This document shows, piece after piece, positions 8,179-16,723 of a stretch of DNA of 34,518 nucleotides. This DNA comes from JBBIOI01 sp037443425 (lineage in GTDB: Bacteria; Desulfobacterota; BSN033; UBA1163), in contig JBBIOI010000023.1 in NCBI GenBank assembly GCA_037443425.1, forward strand, positions 1 through 34,518, given 5' to 3'. The notes under the pieces are model-generated. The model did no database searches. It worked only from the letters and a program-made list of their open reading frames with translations, and was not told the origin of the DNA. The translations under genes were made by a program, and so were the position numbers. The stretch's first letter is position 1. Each line of letters starts with the position of its first letter.

Positions 8179-9178
8179 AGAGATTTTAATTGAGTTAAAA
8201 GATGATCTTAGGATAAATCCGAATTATGCAGACCTGCATAATAAATTGGGTATCCTTCTTATTATGACTGGAAAAGACAAAGAGGGAGAAAGACATTTTT
8301 TAAAGGCTATCAACATAAATCCAAAATATTGGCATGCTATTCTTAATTTAGGCTTCTTTTATCTTAGCAAGGGGATGTGGAGAAAAGCCGAGAAGATCTT
8401 TATCAAGGATTCAACAAAAAATAGAGATACTTTAATCTATTTTTTTATAGGCAAATTTTATTTGATTTTAAAGCAGAATCTGTTAGATATAATAGGATTA
8501 GATAAAAAGGATTTTTCAAAAAAGGAATTTTATTCAAATAATGTTGGACTTCAGAGGAAAATTTTTGAAGTCTTTCAGAGGGTTGAAAACTTACTTAAGA
8601 ATATTATAGAAAATTACTTAAAAGCAGAGTTCCATAATATTTTGGGTCTTTACTTAGCTAAAAGGGGAAAGACATCTTGGGCTATTCAAGAGTTTAAAAA
8701 ATCGTCCAAAATAAAACCTGACGATTTTACATTACATCTAAATTTTGCAAGGCTTTATTACTATAAGGGAGATTATAAAAGGGCGATTGAAGAATACAAA
8801 AAGGCCATTAAGATAAATCCTGATTATGGAATTGGATATGCAGAGATAGGTTATATCTATGGACTTATGAAAAGGATGGATGATGCCCAAAGGTACATGG
8901 AGAAAGCAGTAAATATTAATCCAAATTATGCAGATCTACATTATAATTTGGCACTTATTTATAGTGACAGGAAAAATTATGTTAAGGCAATTGAAGAATT
9001 TAAAAAGGCATTGAGGATAAATCCAAATTATATCTTTTCAAGAATCAATCTCGGAGTTCTTTACGAAGAGCAAAATATGTTAAATGAGGCAAAAAGGGAG
9101 TATCAGAAGGTACTTAAAATTAATCCTAATGACGAGCATGTGAGGGTAAGGCTCCAAAGGATTTCAAAAAATAAGTAG
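8150..9178 (+). CDS. Tetratricopeptide repeat protein
   Basis: A cytoplasmic-looking 342-residue scaffold protein composed of TPR units. Two repeats occupy about residues 17-85, then a divergent insert rich in Lys, Phe and Asn (about 95-160), then five regular repeats from about 160 to the end, each with the W/Y-x2-LG...Y...A...F/Y...A...P spacing and the linker I-N-P-N/D-Y. No signal peptide or membrane helix is seen. TPR arrays bind partner proteins; the place between a BON-like protein and a glycosyltransferase suggests a partner in envelope polysaccharide work, but this is a guess. The segments INPNYADLH at residues 22 and 261 are nearly identical also in DNA. Confidence 0.85.
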   Translation: MERKRIPYIEEILIELKDDLRINPNYADLHNKLGILLIMTGKDKEGERHFLKAININPKYWHAILNLGFFYLSKGMWRKAEKIFIKDSTKNRDTLIYFFIGKFYLILKQNLLDIIGLDKKDFSKKEFYSNNVGLQRKIFEVFQRVENLLKNIIENYLKAEFHNILGLYLAKRGKTSWAIQEFKKSSKIKPDDFTLHLNFARLYYYKGDYKRAIEEYKKAIKINPDYGIGYAEIGYIYGLMKRMDDAQRYMEKAVNINPNYADLHYNLALIYSDRKNYVKAIEEFKKALRINPNYIFSRINLGVLYEEQNMLNEAKREYQKVLKINPNDEHVRVRLQRISKNK

Positions 9179-9219
9179 ATTGTATGAACAATGGTATTAA
9201 ATTTCCAATTAGGAGTTCA

Positions 9220-10215
9220 ATGCTTATTATTCACCAGGGCGCGCTCGGTGATTTTATCCTGGCCTTGCCTGTTCTTGAGACACTTCGAAGGACAAGTGAC
9301 AATTCAAAGATACATATTATGGGATATCCAAGAATTCTCGAACTTGTTGAAAATCGCTTCTACGCAGACAGGATTTTTTCTATAGATCAAAGAGGTATGG
9401 CGACATTTTTCGTTAAAGATGGATCTTTTGACCCCATGCTATCACAATTTTTTAAAGGATTTGATTTTTTAGTAGTTTTTGGTAAAGATAGTGAATCCAC
9501 TTTTATTAAAAATCTTAGAAAGGTTTCAGAGGGAAGGATTCTGCATATCAATTCTTTCCCCCGATGGGGCGAGAGGATACATTTAACAGACCATCTTCTA
9601 AGGGAAATATCAAGATATGGATTTAAATCCTTTAGTTCGAAACCGAGAATATTTTTGAATAATGAGGACAGACAATTGGCTGAGAGATTCTGGAAGGCCC
9701 ATGGGATTGATTATAAAGGGGAGATGGAATTCATAGCTATTCACCCAGGAAGCGGTAGCAAAAAGAAGGTTTGGCCGTTAGATAAATTTTTAAATATATC
9801 AAAATATATAGAAGAGCATCTAAGAAAGAGGCTTCTTCTGATCATAGGACCTGCTGAAGGTGGAGAAATTCAAAGATTATTTGAGAGAAAGGGTTTTAAC
9901 AATCTAATAATAGCAAAGGGTTTATCTCTACTTCAATTAGCATCAGTCATTGAAGGCTGTAAATTATATATAGGGAATGATTCAGGGATCTCACATTTGG
10001 CATCGGCATTAGGGATTCCAACAATAGCTATTTTTGGCCCAACTGATCCCAAAGTTTGGTCTCCAGGGGGAGAAAATGTTACTGTAATAAAGAAAGAGAT
10101 TCCTTGCTCGCCATGTCCTGAAGAAAGATTTTTACAATGTAAAGACCCAATCTGCTTAAAGGGGATAGAGGAAGAGGAAGTCATTAATGCGATAAAAAGA
10201 ATGGGATTGAATTAA
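9220..10215 (+). CDS. Glycosyltransferase family 9 protein (ADP-heptose:LPS heptosyltransferase-like)
   Basis: A GT-B fold enzyme expected to transfer heptose from ADP-heptose to the inner core of lipopolysaccharide on the cytoplasmic face. From the chosen start (331 residues) the N-terminus MLIIHQGALGDFILALPVL is the standard GT9 opening. Further motifs are AIHPGSGSKKKVWPLDKF, the sugar-nucleotide site GNDSGISHLASALGIPTIAIFGPTDP and a Cys-rich end (CSPCPEE...CKDPICL). The start at 9220 is preferred to an in-frame ATG at 9184 because AGGAG lies at 9211-9215 and the upstream ATG has no ribosome site. Acceptor and donor sugars cannot be fixed. Its presence argues for an outer membrane. Confidence 0.87.
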   Translation: MLIIHQGALGDFILALPVLETLRRTSDNSKIHIMGYPRILELVENRFYADRIFSIDQRGMATFFVKDGSFDPMLSQFFKGFDFLVVFGKDSESTFIKNLRKVSEGRILHINSFPRWGERIHLTDHLLREISRYGFKSFSSKPRIFLNNEDRQLAERFWKAHGIDYKGEMEFIAIHPGSGSKKKVWPLDKFLNISKYIEEHLRKRLLLIIGPAEGGEIQRLFERKGFNNLIIAKGLSLLQLASVIEGCKLYIGNDSGISHLASALGIPTIAIFGPTDPKVWSPGGENVTVIKKEIPCSPCPEERFLQCKDPICLKGIEEEEVINAIKRMGLN

Positions 10216-10242
10216 AATCCAAAAAAGGGAGGAGATAAGAAG

Positions 10243-10893
10243 ATGAAAATGGAAGAATTAGAAAGATTAATCAAGGAAAGACGTTCAATAAGAAAGTGGA
10301 AGGATCTTGATGTTTCAGATGATTTATTAAGAAAGGCTATTGAGCTTGCTACATGGGCTCCAAATGGTGGGAACTACCAAGGATGGCGATTTGTAGTGGT
10401 AAAGAATAAAGGATTAATAAACAAGATGGCCGATGCAGTTCAAGCTGTGGCAGATAAAATTGCTTCGTGGCCAGAGGCCAAGAACTGGGAAGAAGATATC
10501 AAAAGATATAGGAGTAATGCCTCTTTTTTCAGGTTTGCGCCTGCCTGTATAGGTGTCTTTACAGGTGAATATCAAAGTCCTATGGAAAAGGTATTGTTAG
10601 CTCGTGAATCCTTTGACAGTGAAGCAAAGGAGATTATGGGATTTCGTAGATCTTCACCAACAGCTATCCAGAGCGTTGCTGCGGCTGTTACTACAATGCT
10701 TCTCGTTTTCCACCAAATGGGATTAGGTGCTGTTTGGCTGGTTTCACCTATTCAGGCTAAAAAAGAGATAGAGAGACTTTTAAATACACCATCAAATCTT
10801 TCATTGGTCTGCCTTGTAGCTGTGGGCTATCCTGATGAGGCCCCGATTAAGGATAGAAGGCCTGTTGAAGAAGTATTGGAATTTATTCGTTAA
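10243..10893 (+). CDS. Nitroreductase-family FMN protein
   Basis: A 216-residue member of the FMN-binding nitroreductase superfamily. The N-terminal RRSIRKW (14-20) binds the FMN phosphate, ATWAPNGGNYQGWRF (36-50) is the signature after helix one, and the C-terminal half has the typical GLGAVWLVSP and VAVGYPDEAP segments. Such enzymes pass electrons from NAD(P)H to nitro compounds, quinones or other acceptors, or act in cofactor chemistry; the substrate is unknown. GGGAGGAG precedes the ATG. It is the last gene of the plus-strand unit and is followed by a clear terminator. A second, distinct family member is at 31746-32339. Confidence 0.88.
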   Translation: MKMEELERLIKERRSIRKWKDLDVSDDLLRKAIELATWAPNGGNYQGWRFVVVKNKGLINKMADAVQAVADKIASWPEAKNWEEDIKRYRSNASFFRFAPACIGVFTGEYQSPMEKVLLARESFDSEAKEIMGFRRSSPTAIQSVAAAVTTMLLVFHQMGLGAVWLVSPIQAKKEIERLLNTPSNLSLVCLVAVGYPDEAPIKDRRPVEEVLEFIR

Positions 10894-10923
10894 AAATTAA
10901 AAACATAAAATAATAGTTTAATT

Positions 10924-10963
10924 GGGGAGAAGAATACATGATGATCTTCTCCCCTTATTTTTC
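10924..10963 (+). terminator. Rho-independent terminator of the 5125-10893 unit
   Basis: A perfect 10-bp inverted repeat, GGGGAGAAGA (10924-10933) and TCTTCTCCCC (10945-10954), with an 11-base loop and a following TTATTTTTC tract. It lies 30 bases after the nitroreductase stop codon. Confidence 0.85.
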
Positions 10964-10969
10964 AATAAA

Positions 10970-10998
10970 TTGAAAAAGGGGAAAAAATCTGTTATTAA
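10970..10998 (+). promoter_or_regulatory. Probable promoter of the D,D-carboxypeptidase gene
   Basis: TTGAAA at 10970-10975 and TATTAA at 10993-10998, spaced by 17 bases and located just after the upstream terminator. The start would be near 11005, about 28 bases before the ATG. Confidence 0.45.
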
Positions 10999-11032
10999 GA
11001 CCTGAAAAAATTGCTGGAGGATAATTAAAGAG

Positions 11033-12316
11033 ATGTGCAGGGAGAAAAAATATATATTTTTAATCTTTGTAATTATTTATATGATTACTGCTATTTTTAA
11101 CTCATCAGGAATATCGAAAACTTTAAGAAAAGAATCGAAAGTAAAACAGGGTAGAAGAGAAACTACTTCGGTTTCAATAAAGGAAGATTCATCCTCGAAA
11201 TCTGGAATTCTCCAGATTGATTCACGTTCTGCACTTTTGATGGATGGACTTTCAGGAGAAGTTCTCTTTGAGTATAATCCCGATTTAAGGATTCCTCCTG
11301 CAAGTTTTGTAAAGATTCTCACCCTATACTTGATATTTGATGCAATTAAAGCAGGCCAGATTAAGATGGATGATCTTGTGACTGTAAGCGAAAAGGCATG
11401 GAGGACCCAGGGTTCAAAGATGTTTATTAAAGTTGGTGAAAGAGTTCGGGTAGAAGATTTGATAAAGGGTATTGCAATAGCTTCAGGCAATGATGCATGT
11501 GTTGCCTTAGCTGAATATTTGACAGGTTCTGAAGAGGTTTTTGTTTCAAAGATGAATGAGAAGGCAAAACTATTAGGAATGAAAAATTCCAATTTTAAAA
11601 ATTCTAATGGCCTTCCAGATTCAGAACAGTACACTACTGCTATGGATATGGCAATTTTATCCAAGAGGTATATAGAAGATCATCCGGAGGCCTTGCGCCT
11701 CCATTCAACAATCGAATTTGAATACAATGGAATAAAACAAGGCAATAGAAATACCCTACTTCAAAAGAATATCGGAGTAGATGGACTTAAAACAGGACAT
11801 ATTGCAGAATCGGGATACCATCTCGTTGCCACTGCGAAGAGGGACGGTCAAAGGATGATTGCTGTTGTTATGGGTTGTGATAAAGTGAGTAAAAGGGCAC
11901 AGGAAGCTCAAAAACTATTAGAATATGGCTTTAAAAACTTTTCAACAGTTCAGGCCGTTAAAAAGGAGGCCCCTTTCGGACCTATAAAGATAAAATGGGG
12001 AAAATCAAAGGAACTCATACTTAATCCGAAAGAAAACTTCTGGGTCACAACTCCTAAAGGAAAAGAAAATTCAGTTTCAGTTACTCCTCAATTACCTGAA
12101 AGTATTACTGCTCCTGTCCAAAAGGGTCAAGAGATAGGCCGAATAATCGTTCAGAGAGAGGGAAAAACAATCAAAGATATTGTGCTCATATCATCTTCTG
12201 ACGTTGAAAAGTCGTTTATCCCACCATGGCCAATAATCTTAGGGGTTATTTTAGGATTAGCAGGGGTCTGTGTTTTAGGTGCCTTATTTATTCGTAGAAA
12301 AAAGCTTATTAAATAA
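11033..12316 (+). CDS. dacA: D-alanyl-D-alanine carboxypeptidase (penicillin-binding protein 5 type)
   Basis: A serine peptidase of family S11 that trims the terminal D-Ala from peptidoglycan pentapeptides in the periplasm. In the 427 residues one sees an N-terminal hydrophobic signal (about 7-23), the SxxK motif SFVK at Ser91-Lys94 (the family usually has S-x-T-K or S-L-T-K), SGN at 151-153 and KTG at 253-255, all in the right order. A PBP5 C-terminal beta domain follows (about 290-385), and then a C-terminal hydrophobic segment (about 399-419) with a basic end, so the protein is likely anchored at both ends or by the C-terminal helix. GGAGG stands 12 bases before the ATG. It is convergent with the next gene. 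Confidence 0.9.
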   Translation: MCREKKYIFLIFVIIYMITAIFNSSGISKTLRKESKVKQGRRETTSVSIKEDSSSKSGILQIDSRSALLMDGLSGEVLFEYNPDLRIPPASFVKILTLYLIFDAIKAGQIKMDDLVTVSEKAWRTQGSKMFIKVGERVRVEDLIKGIAIASGNDACVALAEYLTGSEEVFVSKMNEKAKLLGMKNSNFKNSNGLPDSEQYTTAMDMAILSKRYIEDHPEALRLHSTIEFEYNGIKQGNRNTLLQKNIGVDGLKTGHIAESGYHLVATAKRDGQRMIAVVMGCDKVSKRAQEAQKLLEYGFKNFSTVQAVKKEAPFGPIKIKWGKSKELILNPKENFWVTTPKGKENSVSVTPQLPESITAPVQKGQEIGRIIVQREGKTIKDIVLISSSDVEKSFIPPWPIILGVILGLAGVCVLGALFIRRKKLIK

Positions 12317-12318
12317 TA

Positions 12319-13263
12319 TTATTTGTGCCAACTCTTTTTAAAATATTCAAATAAATTTGGATTGAGATCAGAAAGTCTTCTTTGAAAAGATTCTTCTTTT
12401 ACATCTATACTCCAACTACTCCAATCTTCCTTGTCTGGATCCATTTCTAAGGTCATCATTTCATAAATGGTATCTATTGAATATTTAATGGGATCGTAAA
12501 GACTATCTTTTAGATTACCAATACTACACATTGGTTTTCCCTGGAATCTATTAGAGGCTTTTATAAAGAAATCCTTTTTGGTAATAAAGCCATTATTTAG
12601 TACAGAGAATGGTGGATTACCATTCTTAAATATACATTGAGAAAATACTGGTATTAGAACTACATTATTATTTCTACATTCTTGATAAATAGGACTAATT
12701 CCTTCTAAACTTCCACATAATGTAAATAAATATAATTTTTTTGGAATGTGATTTAAAAAGGCTTTTTTTAAGAAGAAGGTAATCCTTGTTCCCTTATTTA
12801 AGACTGGCAGTGGAATAACCCATGTATCTCCACAATAATGACCCTCTAATATTAGATCATATTCATCTGTAGTTGAATAGCTTTTTATGACTATAAAACT
12901 TGTTGGAATCAAGATATTTTTATAATAAGATGAACAACCGAAGGCATATTGAAGATCAAAAGGATATGAATCTTTGAGAAAGAGATATTGAGAAAGGGTC
13001 CCCCCTTTTAACTGTTCAATAAATAATGGAATGATATATTGAGCAAGGTAGCGAATCATGTTAAATTTTTCCCTACCACTTTTCTCCCTTCCAAGAAGAA
13101 AATTTTGACCCATATCACTATCAATAAAATATATTAATGAAGGGATTGGAAAATCGTATTTAAGGTCCATTATCTCCCAGATTCGAACATTGCCAATGGG
13201 ACTAACACTGTAAGGTTTAGCTATATCTTCTATAAATATCTTTTCTTGCATATTGCTCTCCAT
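12319..13263 (-). CDS. Unrecognised protein with a phosphoribosyltransferase-like pattern
   Basis: I do not recognise this 314-residue protein; there is no signal peptide or membrane helix. Residues about 120-208 resemble a type I PRTase core by pattern. FIVIKSYSTTDEYDLIL (123-139) mirrors the flexible-loop FVRLASYG region of the hpt product in this window. Then CGDTWVIPLPVLNKGTR (144-160) sits where the PRPP loop EDIVDSGRT would be, followed by a helix and the strand KLYLFTLCGSLEGI (166-179), recalling uracil PRTase VAAPEGI. The acidic pair of the PRPP loop is missing, so if related it may be catalytically dead or changed. It has its own promoter, stands alone between carB and dacA, and is of AT-rich composition like its neighbours. 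Confidence 0.7.
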   Translation of the reverse strand: MESNMQEKIFIEDIAKPYSVSPIGNVRIWEIMDLKYDFPIPSLIYFIDSDMGQNFLLGREKSGREKFNMIRYLAQYIIPLFIEQLKGGTLSQYLFLKDSYPFDLQYAFGCSSYYKNILIPTSFIVIKSYSTTDEYDLILEGHYCGDTWVIPLPVLNKGTRITFFLKKAFLNHIPKKLYLFTLCGSLEGISPIYQECRNNNVVLIPVFSQCIFKNGNPPFSVLNNGFITKKDFFIKASNRFQGKPMCSIGNLKDSLYDPIKYSIDTIYEMMTLEMDPDKEDWSSWSIDVKEESFQRRLSDLNPNLFEYFKKSWHK

Positions 13264-13283
13264 TAAAAATTTTTAACCTTTAA

Positions 13284-13311
13284 ATTATAGCCTCTGATTT
13301 TAATTATGCAA
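13284..13311 (-). promoter_or_regulatory. Promoter for the PRTase-like orphan gene
   Basis: On the minus strand TTGCAT (13311-13306) and a perfect TATAAT (13289-13284) are separated by 16 bases. The start near 13277 would give a leader of only about 14 bases. This suggests the gene is transcribed apart from carB, whose stop is at 13376. Confidence 0.55.
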
Positions 13312-13375
13312 GTCTAAATCTTCATAGAAAATGTGAAATAATTATATGAATTGATTAAATATATATAATTTGATC

Positions 13376-16300
13376 CTATCTTGACTCAATCAAGGTTGTA
13401 ATGGAGGGGTGATAGCGATAGAATTGATTTTTACGATGATATTCTTGTATAGGATTTACACTCATTCCCTTCCTTAGTGATTCAATTCCATTAACCAGTG
13501 CCTCAGCGCCAAAGAGCGTAGTAACACAAGGGATGTTATGAAGCACAGATTGGGTTCTTATGGCTACCTCATCAGCCTTCGGTTTTTTGCCGCTCGGTGT
13601 ATTTATGACGAGATCAATCTCACCGTTTTTAAGTCTATCAACAATATCAGGCCTTCCTTCACCAACCTTAAAAACAGTCTGTACTGGTATTCCATTATTT
13701 ATAAGGACTTTTGCTGTTCCTTTAGTGGCATAGATCTCAAATCCAAGATCTACTAACTTTTTTGCTACAAATACAATTCCCCTTTTATCTTTATTCATCA
13801 CACTTATAAAGACCCTTCCTTTAAGCGGGATATTTAGGCCTGCACCTATCTGGGATTTGGCAAAGGCCATTCCAAAATCAAGATCAATCCCCATAACTTC
13901 CCCTGTAGATTTCATTTCAGGACCTAATATTGTATCAACACCATAGAATCGATTAAATGGAAAGACAGATTCTTTAACTGCAAAATGTTGAATTTCTACC
14001 TCCTTATTGACCCCTAATTCACATAAACTCTTACCAGCCATTACCTTGGCTGCTATTTTTGCCCAGGGAATACCAGTAGCCTTACTGATAAAGGGTATTG
14101 TCCTTGATGCCCTTGGATTTACCTCAAGGACATAGATGATATCGTTTTTTATTGCATATTGAACATTCATTAAACCTATAACTTCAAGTTCTTTAGCAAG
14201 TGCGTAAGTGCTTTTCTTTAGTTCATTAATCAATTCATCAGTCAATGAAAAGGGTGGAGTCACACATGCACTGTCTCCTGAGTGGATACCTGCCTCTTCA
14301 ATATGTTCCATAATCCCGGCAATTATACATTTCTCCCCATCTGCAACGGCATCTACATCTATCTCGATCGCGTCCTCAAGAAATTTATCTATAAGTATTG
14401 GATGATCAGAAGAGGCTTCTACTGCCCTTGAGACAAACTCTTTAAGTGTTTCTTCATCATAGACAATCTCCATCGCTCTTCCACCAAGCACATAAGATGG
14501 TCTTACAACTACAGGATAACCAATTTCTGAGGCTATCCTTAAGGCCTCCTCTATAGTAGATGCTGTACCATTTGAAGGTTGGTTTAAACCCAATTTCTTT
14601 AGAAGCAACTTAAAAAGTTTACGGTCTTCAGCCCTGTCTATATTTTGAGGGGACGTACCTATAATCTTAACACCCATCCTTTCAAGTGGTATAGCAAGAT
14701 TTAAAGGGGTTTGCCCACCAAACTGAACAATCACACCATCGGGTTTTTCATTTTCTACGATATGAAGAACATCCTCCAGTGTAAGGGGTTCGAAGTAAAG
14801 TTTATCAGAGATATCATAGTCAGTTGAAACGGTTTCCGGGTTAGAATTGACCATAATAGTCTCATAGCCCAATTCCTTTAAAGCAAGAGACGCATGGACA
14901 CAGCAGTAATCAAATTCAATTCCCTGGCCAATCCTGTTTGGTCCACCTCCAAGTATCATAATCTTCTTTCTTGAAGACGAAATGGATTCGTTTTCCTTTT
15001 CATAAGTAGAGTAGTAATATGGGGTATAGGCTTCAAATTCAGCTCCACATGTATCAACCAATTTATATGTTGGTATGATTCCCCTATCTAACCTCATCTT
15101 TCTTACAGTATTCTCATCAAACCCGAGTAGATGTCCTATCTGATAATCGGAAAATCCATACTCTTTTGCCTTTCTTATCAAATTGTCTGGTATTTGAAGT
15201 TTATCTATAGTGATCGTTTTTTTCCAAAGCTCTAAGTCTTTAACTTTGGCCCCATATGCTTGAATCTCTTTTTCAAGCTCAACGATCTCCTCTATGTTAC
15301 GAAGAAACCATGGATCAATTTTTGTTAGATCATGAATCTCTTCAATCTTCATTCCAAGAAGTATTGCATATCGCAGATAAAATATTCGATCAGGTTCAGG
15401 ATTTGAGAGCTTCTTTTTAACCTCTTCGATTAACTTAGATTTTACTGTTTCACTTCTAATTTCTTTAGGATCTGGGAACTTATCTTTTCCATCAGCTCCA
15501 AGTCCAAATCTACCGATTTCCAATGATCGAAGCGCCTTTTGAAGGGCTTCCTTGAATGTCCTTCCAATTGCCATAGTTTCACCAACAGATTTCATAGATA
15601 CGGTCAAGGTTGGATCTGCCCCTGGGAATTTTTCGAAAGTAAATCTTGGTATTTTTACAACACAGTAGTCGATTGTTGGTTCGAAAGAGGCAGGTGTCTT
15701 TTTCGTTATATCATTAGGTATTTCATCAAGGGTATATCCTACGGCCAGTTTTGCAGCTATCTTTGCAATAGGAAATCCAGTGGCCTTTGAGGCCAAGGCT
15801 GAAGAACGTGAAACCCTTGGGTTCATCTCTATTATTACCATTCTTCCATCTTCTGGCCTTACAGCAAATTGTATATTTGAGCCACCCGTTTCAACCCCGA
15901 TTTCACGAATTGCCCTAATAGCTGCATCTCTCATCCTTTGATATTCCTTATCAGTCAATGTTTGGGCAGGGGCAACGGTAATACTATCTCCTGTATGGAT
16001 CCCCATGGGGTCAAAATTCTCGATTGAGCATATAATAACTGCATTATCATTTTTGTCTCTCATTACCTCAAGCTCATATTCCTTCCATCCTAAGACCGAC
16101 TCTTCAATCAAGATTTCGCCAATCATACTCCATTCAAGACCTCTTGCTGCCATTTCTTCAAATTCTTCAATATTATATGCGACACCACCACCTGTTCCGC
16201 CAAGCGTAAAACTTGGCCTTATAATTAATGGAAATCCAATTTCCTTTGCTACTTCTATTGCTTCATCCAGAGAGTAAGCAAGACCACTTCTTGGGATGTC

Positions 16301-16723
16301 AATGCCAACACGACTCATTGCCTCTTTAAATAGTTTTCTGTCTTCCCCTTTTTTAATTGCTTCATATTTTGCCCCTATCATCTCAACTCCATATTTTTCA
16401 AGGACACCAGATTCATAAAGGGCAACAGAGACATTAAGGCCTGTTTGTCCTCCTAAGGTAGGGAGAAGTGCATCAGGTCTTTCTTTTTCTATTATCTTTT
16501 CTAATATCTCAGGGGTTATAGGCTCAATATAGGTTCTATCTGCCATCTCAGGATCTGTCATTATGGTGGCAGGATTTGAATTGACAAGGACGATTTCGAA
16601 ACCTTCTTCCTTTAAGGCCTTACAAGCCTGAGTCCCTGAATAATCAAATTCACAGGCTTGACTAATAATAATAGGTCCAGAACCAATGATAAGGATCTTT
16701 TTTATATCAGTTCTTTTGGGCAT
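13376..16723 (-). CDS. carB: Carbamoyl-phosphate synthase, large subunit
   Basis: Makes carbamoyl phosphate from bicarbonate, ammonia (from CarA) and 2 ATP for pyrimidine and arginine synthesis. The 1,115 residues show the duplicated architecture: first carboxyphosphate half with IIGSGPIIISQACEFDYSG near the start and an ATP-grasp (GGTGGGVAYN region), an oligomerisation segment, the second half beginning ILGGGPNRIGQGIEFDY (about 590) with its own ATP-grasp, and a C-terminal MGS-like allosteric domain from about 950, where UMP or ornithine act in E. coli. It is about 40 residues longer than the E. coli enzyme. The start overlaps the end of carA by 17 bases, so the two subunits are translationally coupled. 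Confidence 0.97.
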   Translation of the reverse strand: MPKRTDIKKILIIGSGPIIISQACEFDYSGTQACKALKEEGFEIVLVNSNPATIMTDPEMADRTYIEPITPEILEKIIEKERPDALLPTLGGQTGLNVSVALYESGVLEKYGVEMIGAKYEAIKKGEDRKLFKEAMSRVGIDIPRSGLAYSLDEAIEVAKEIGFPLIIRPSFTLGGTGGGVAYNIEEFEEMAARGLEWSMIGEILIEESVLGWKEYELEVMRDKNDNAVIICSIENFDPMGIHTGDSITVAPAQTLTDKEYQRMRDAAIRAIREIGVETGGSNIQFAVRPEDGRMVIIEMNPRVSRSSALASKATGFPIAKIAAKLAVGYTLDEIPNDITKKTPASFEPTIDYCVVKIPRFTFEKFPGADPTLTVSMKSVGETMAIGRTFKEALQKALRSLEIGRFGLGADGKDKFPDPKEIRSETVKSKLIEEVKKKLSNPEPDRIFYLRYAILLGMKIEEIHDLTKIDPWFLRNIEEIVELEKEIQAYGAKVKDLELWKKTITIDKLQIPDNLIRKAKEYGFSDYQIGHLLGFDENTVRKMRLDRGIIPTYKLVDTCGAEFEAYTPYYYSTYEKENESISSSRKKIMILGGGPNRIGQGIEFDYCCVHASLALKELGYETIMVNSNPETVSTDYDISDKLYFEPLTLEDVLHIVENEKPDGVIVQFGGQTPLNLAIPLERMGVKIIGTSPQNIDRAEDRKLFKLLLKKLGLNQPSNGTASTIEEALRIASEIGYPVVVRPSYVLGGRAMEIVYDEETLKEFVSRAVEASSDHPILIDKFLEDAIEIDVDAVADGEKCIIAGIMEHIEEAGIHSGDSACVTPPFSLTDELINELKKSTYALAKELEVIGLMNVQYAIKNDIIYVLEVNPRASRTIPFISKATGIPWAKIAAKVMAGKSLCELGVNKEVEIQHFAVKESVFPFNRFYGVDTILGPEMKSTGEVMGIDLDFGMAFAKSQIGAGLNIPLKGRVFISVMNKDKRGIVFVAKKLVDLGFEIYATKGTAKVLINNGIPVQTVFKVGEGRPDIVDRLKNGEIDLVINTPSGKKPKADEVAIRTQSVLHNIPCVTTLFGAEALVNGIESLRKGMSVNPIQEYHRKNQFYRYHPSITTLIESR

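Noticed and set aside
11077..11664. 195-codon frame on the minus strand
   Set aside because: Fully antisense to the D,D-carboxypeptidase gene, whose motifs are intact; the antisense product has no recognisable pattern or ribosome site.
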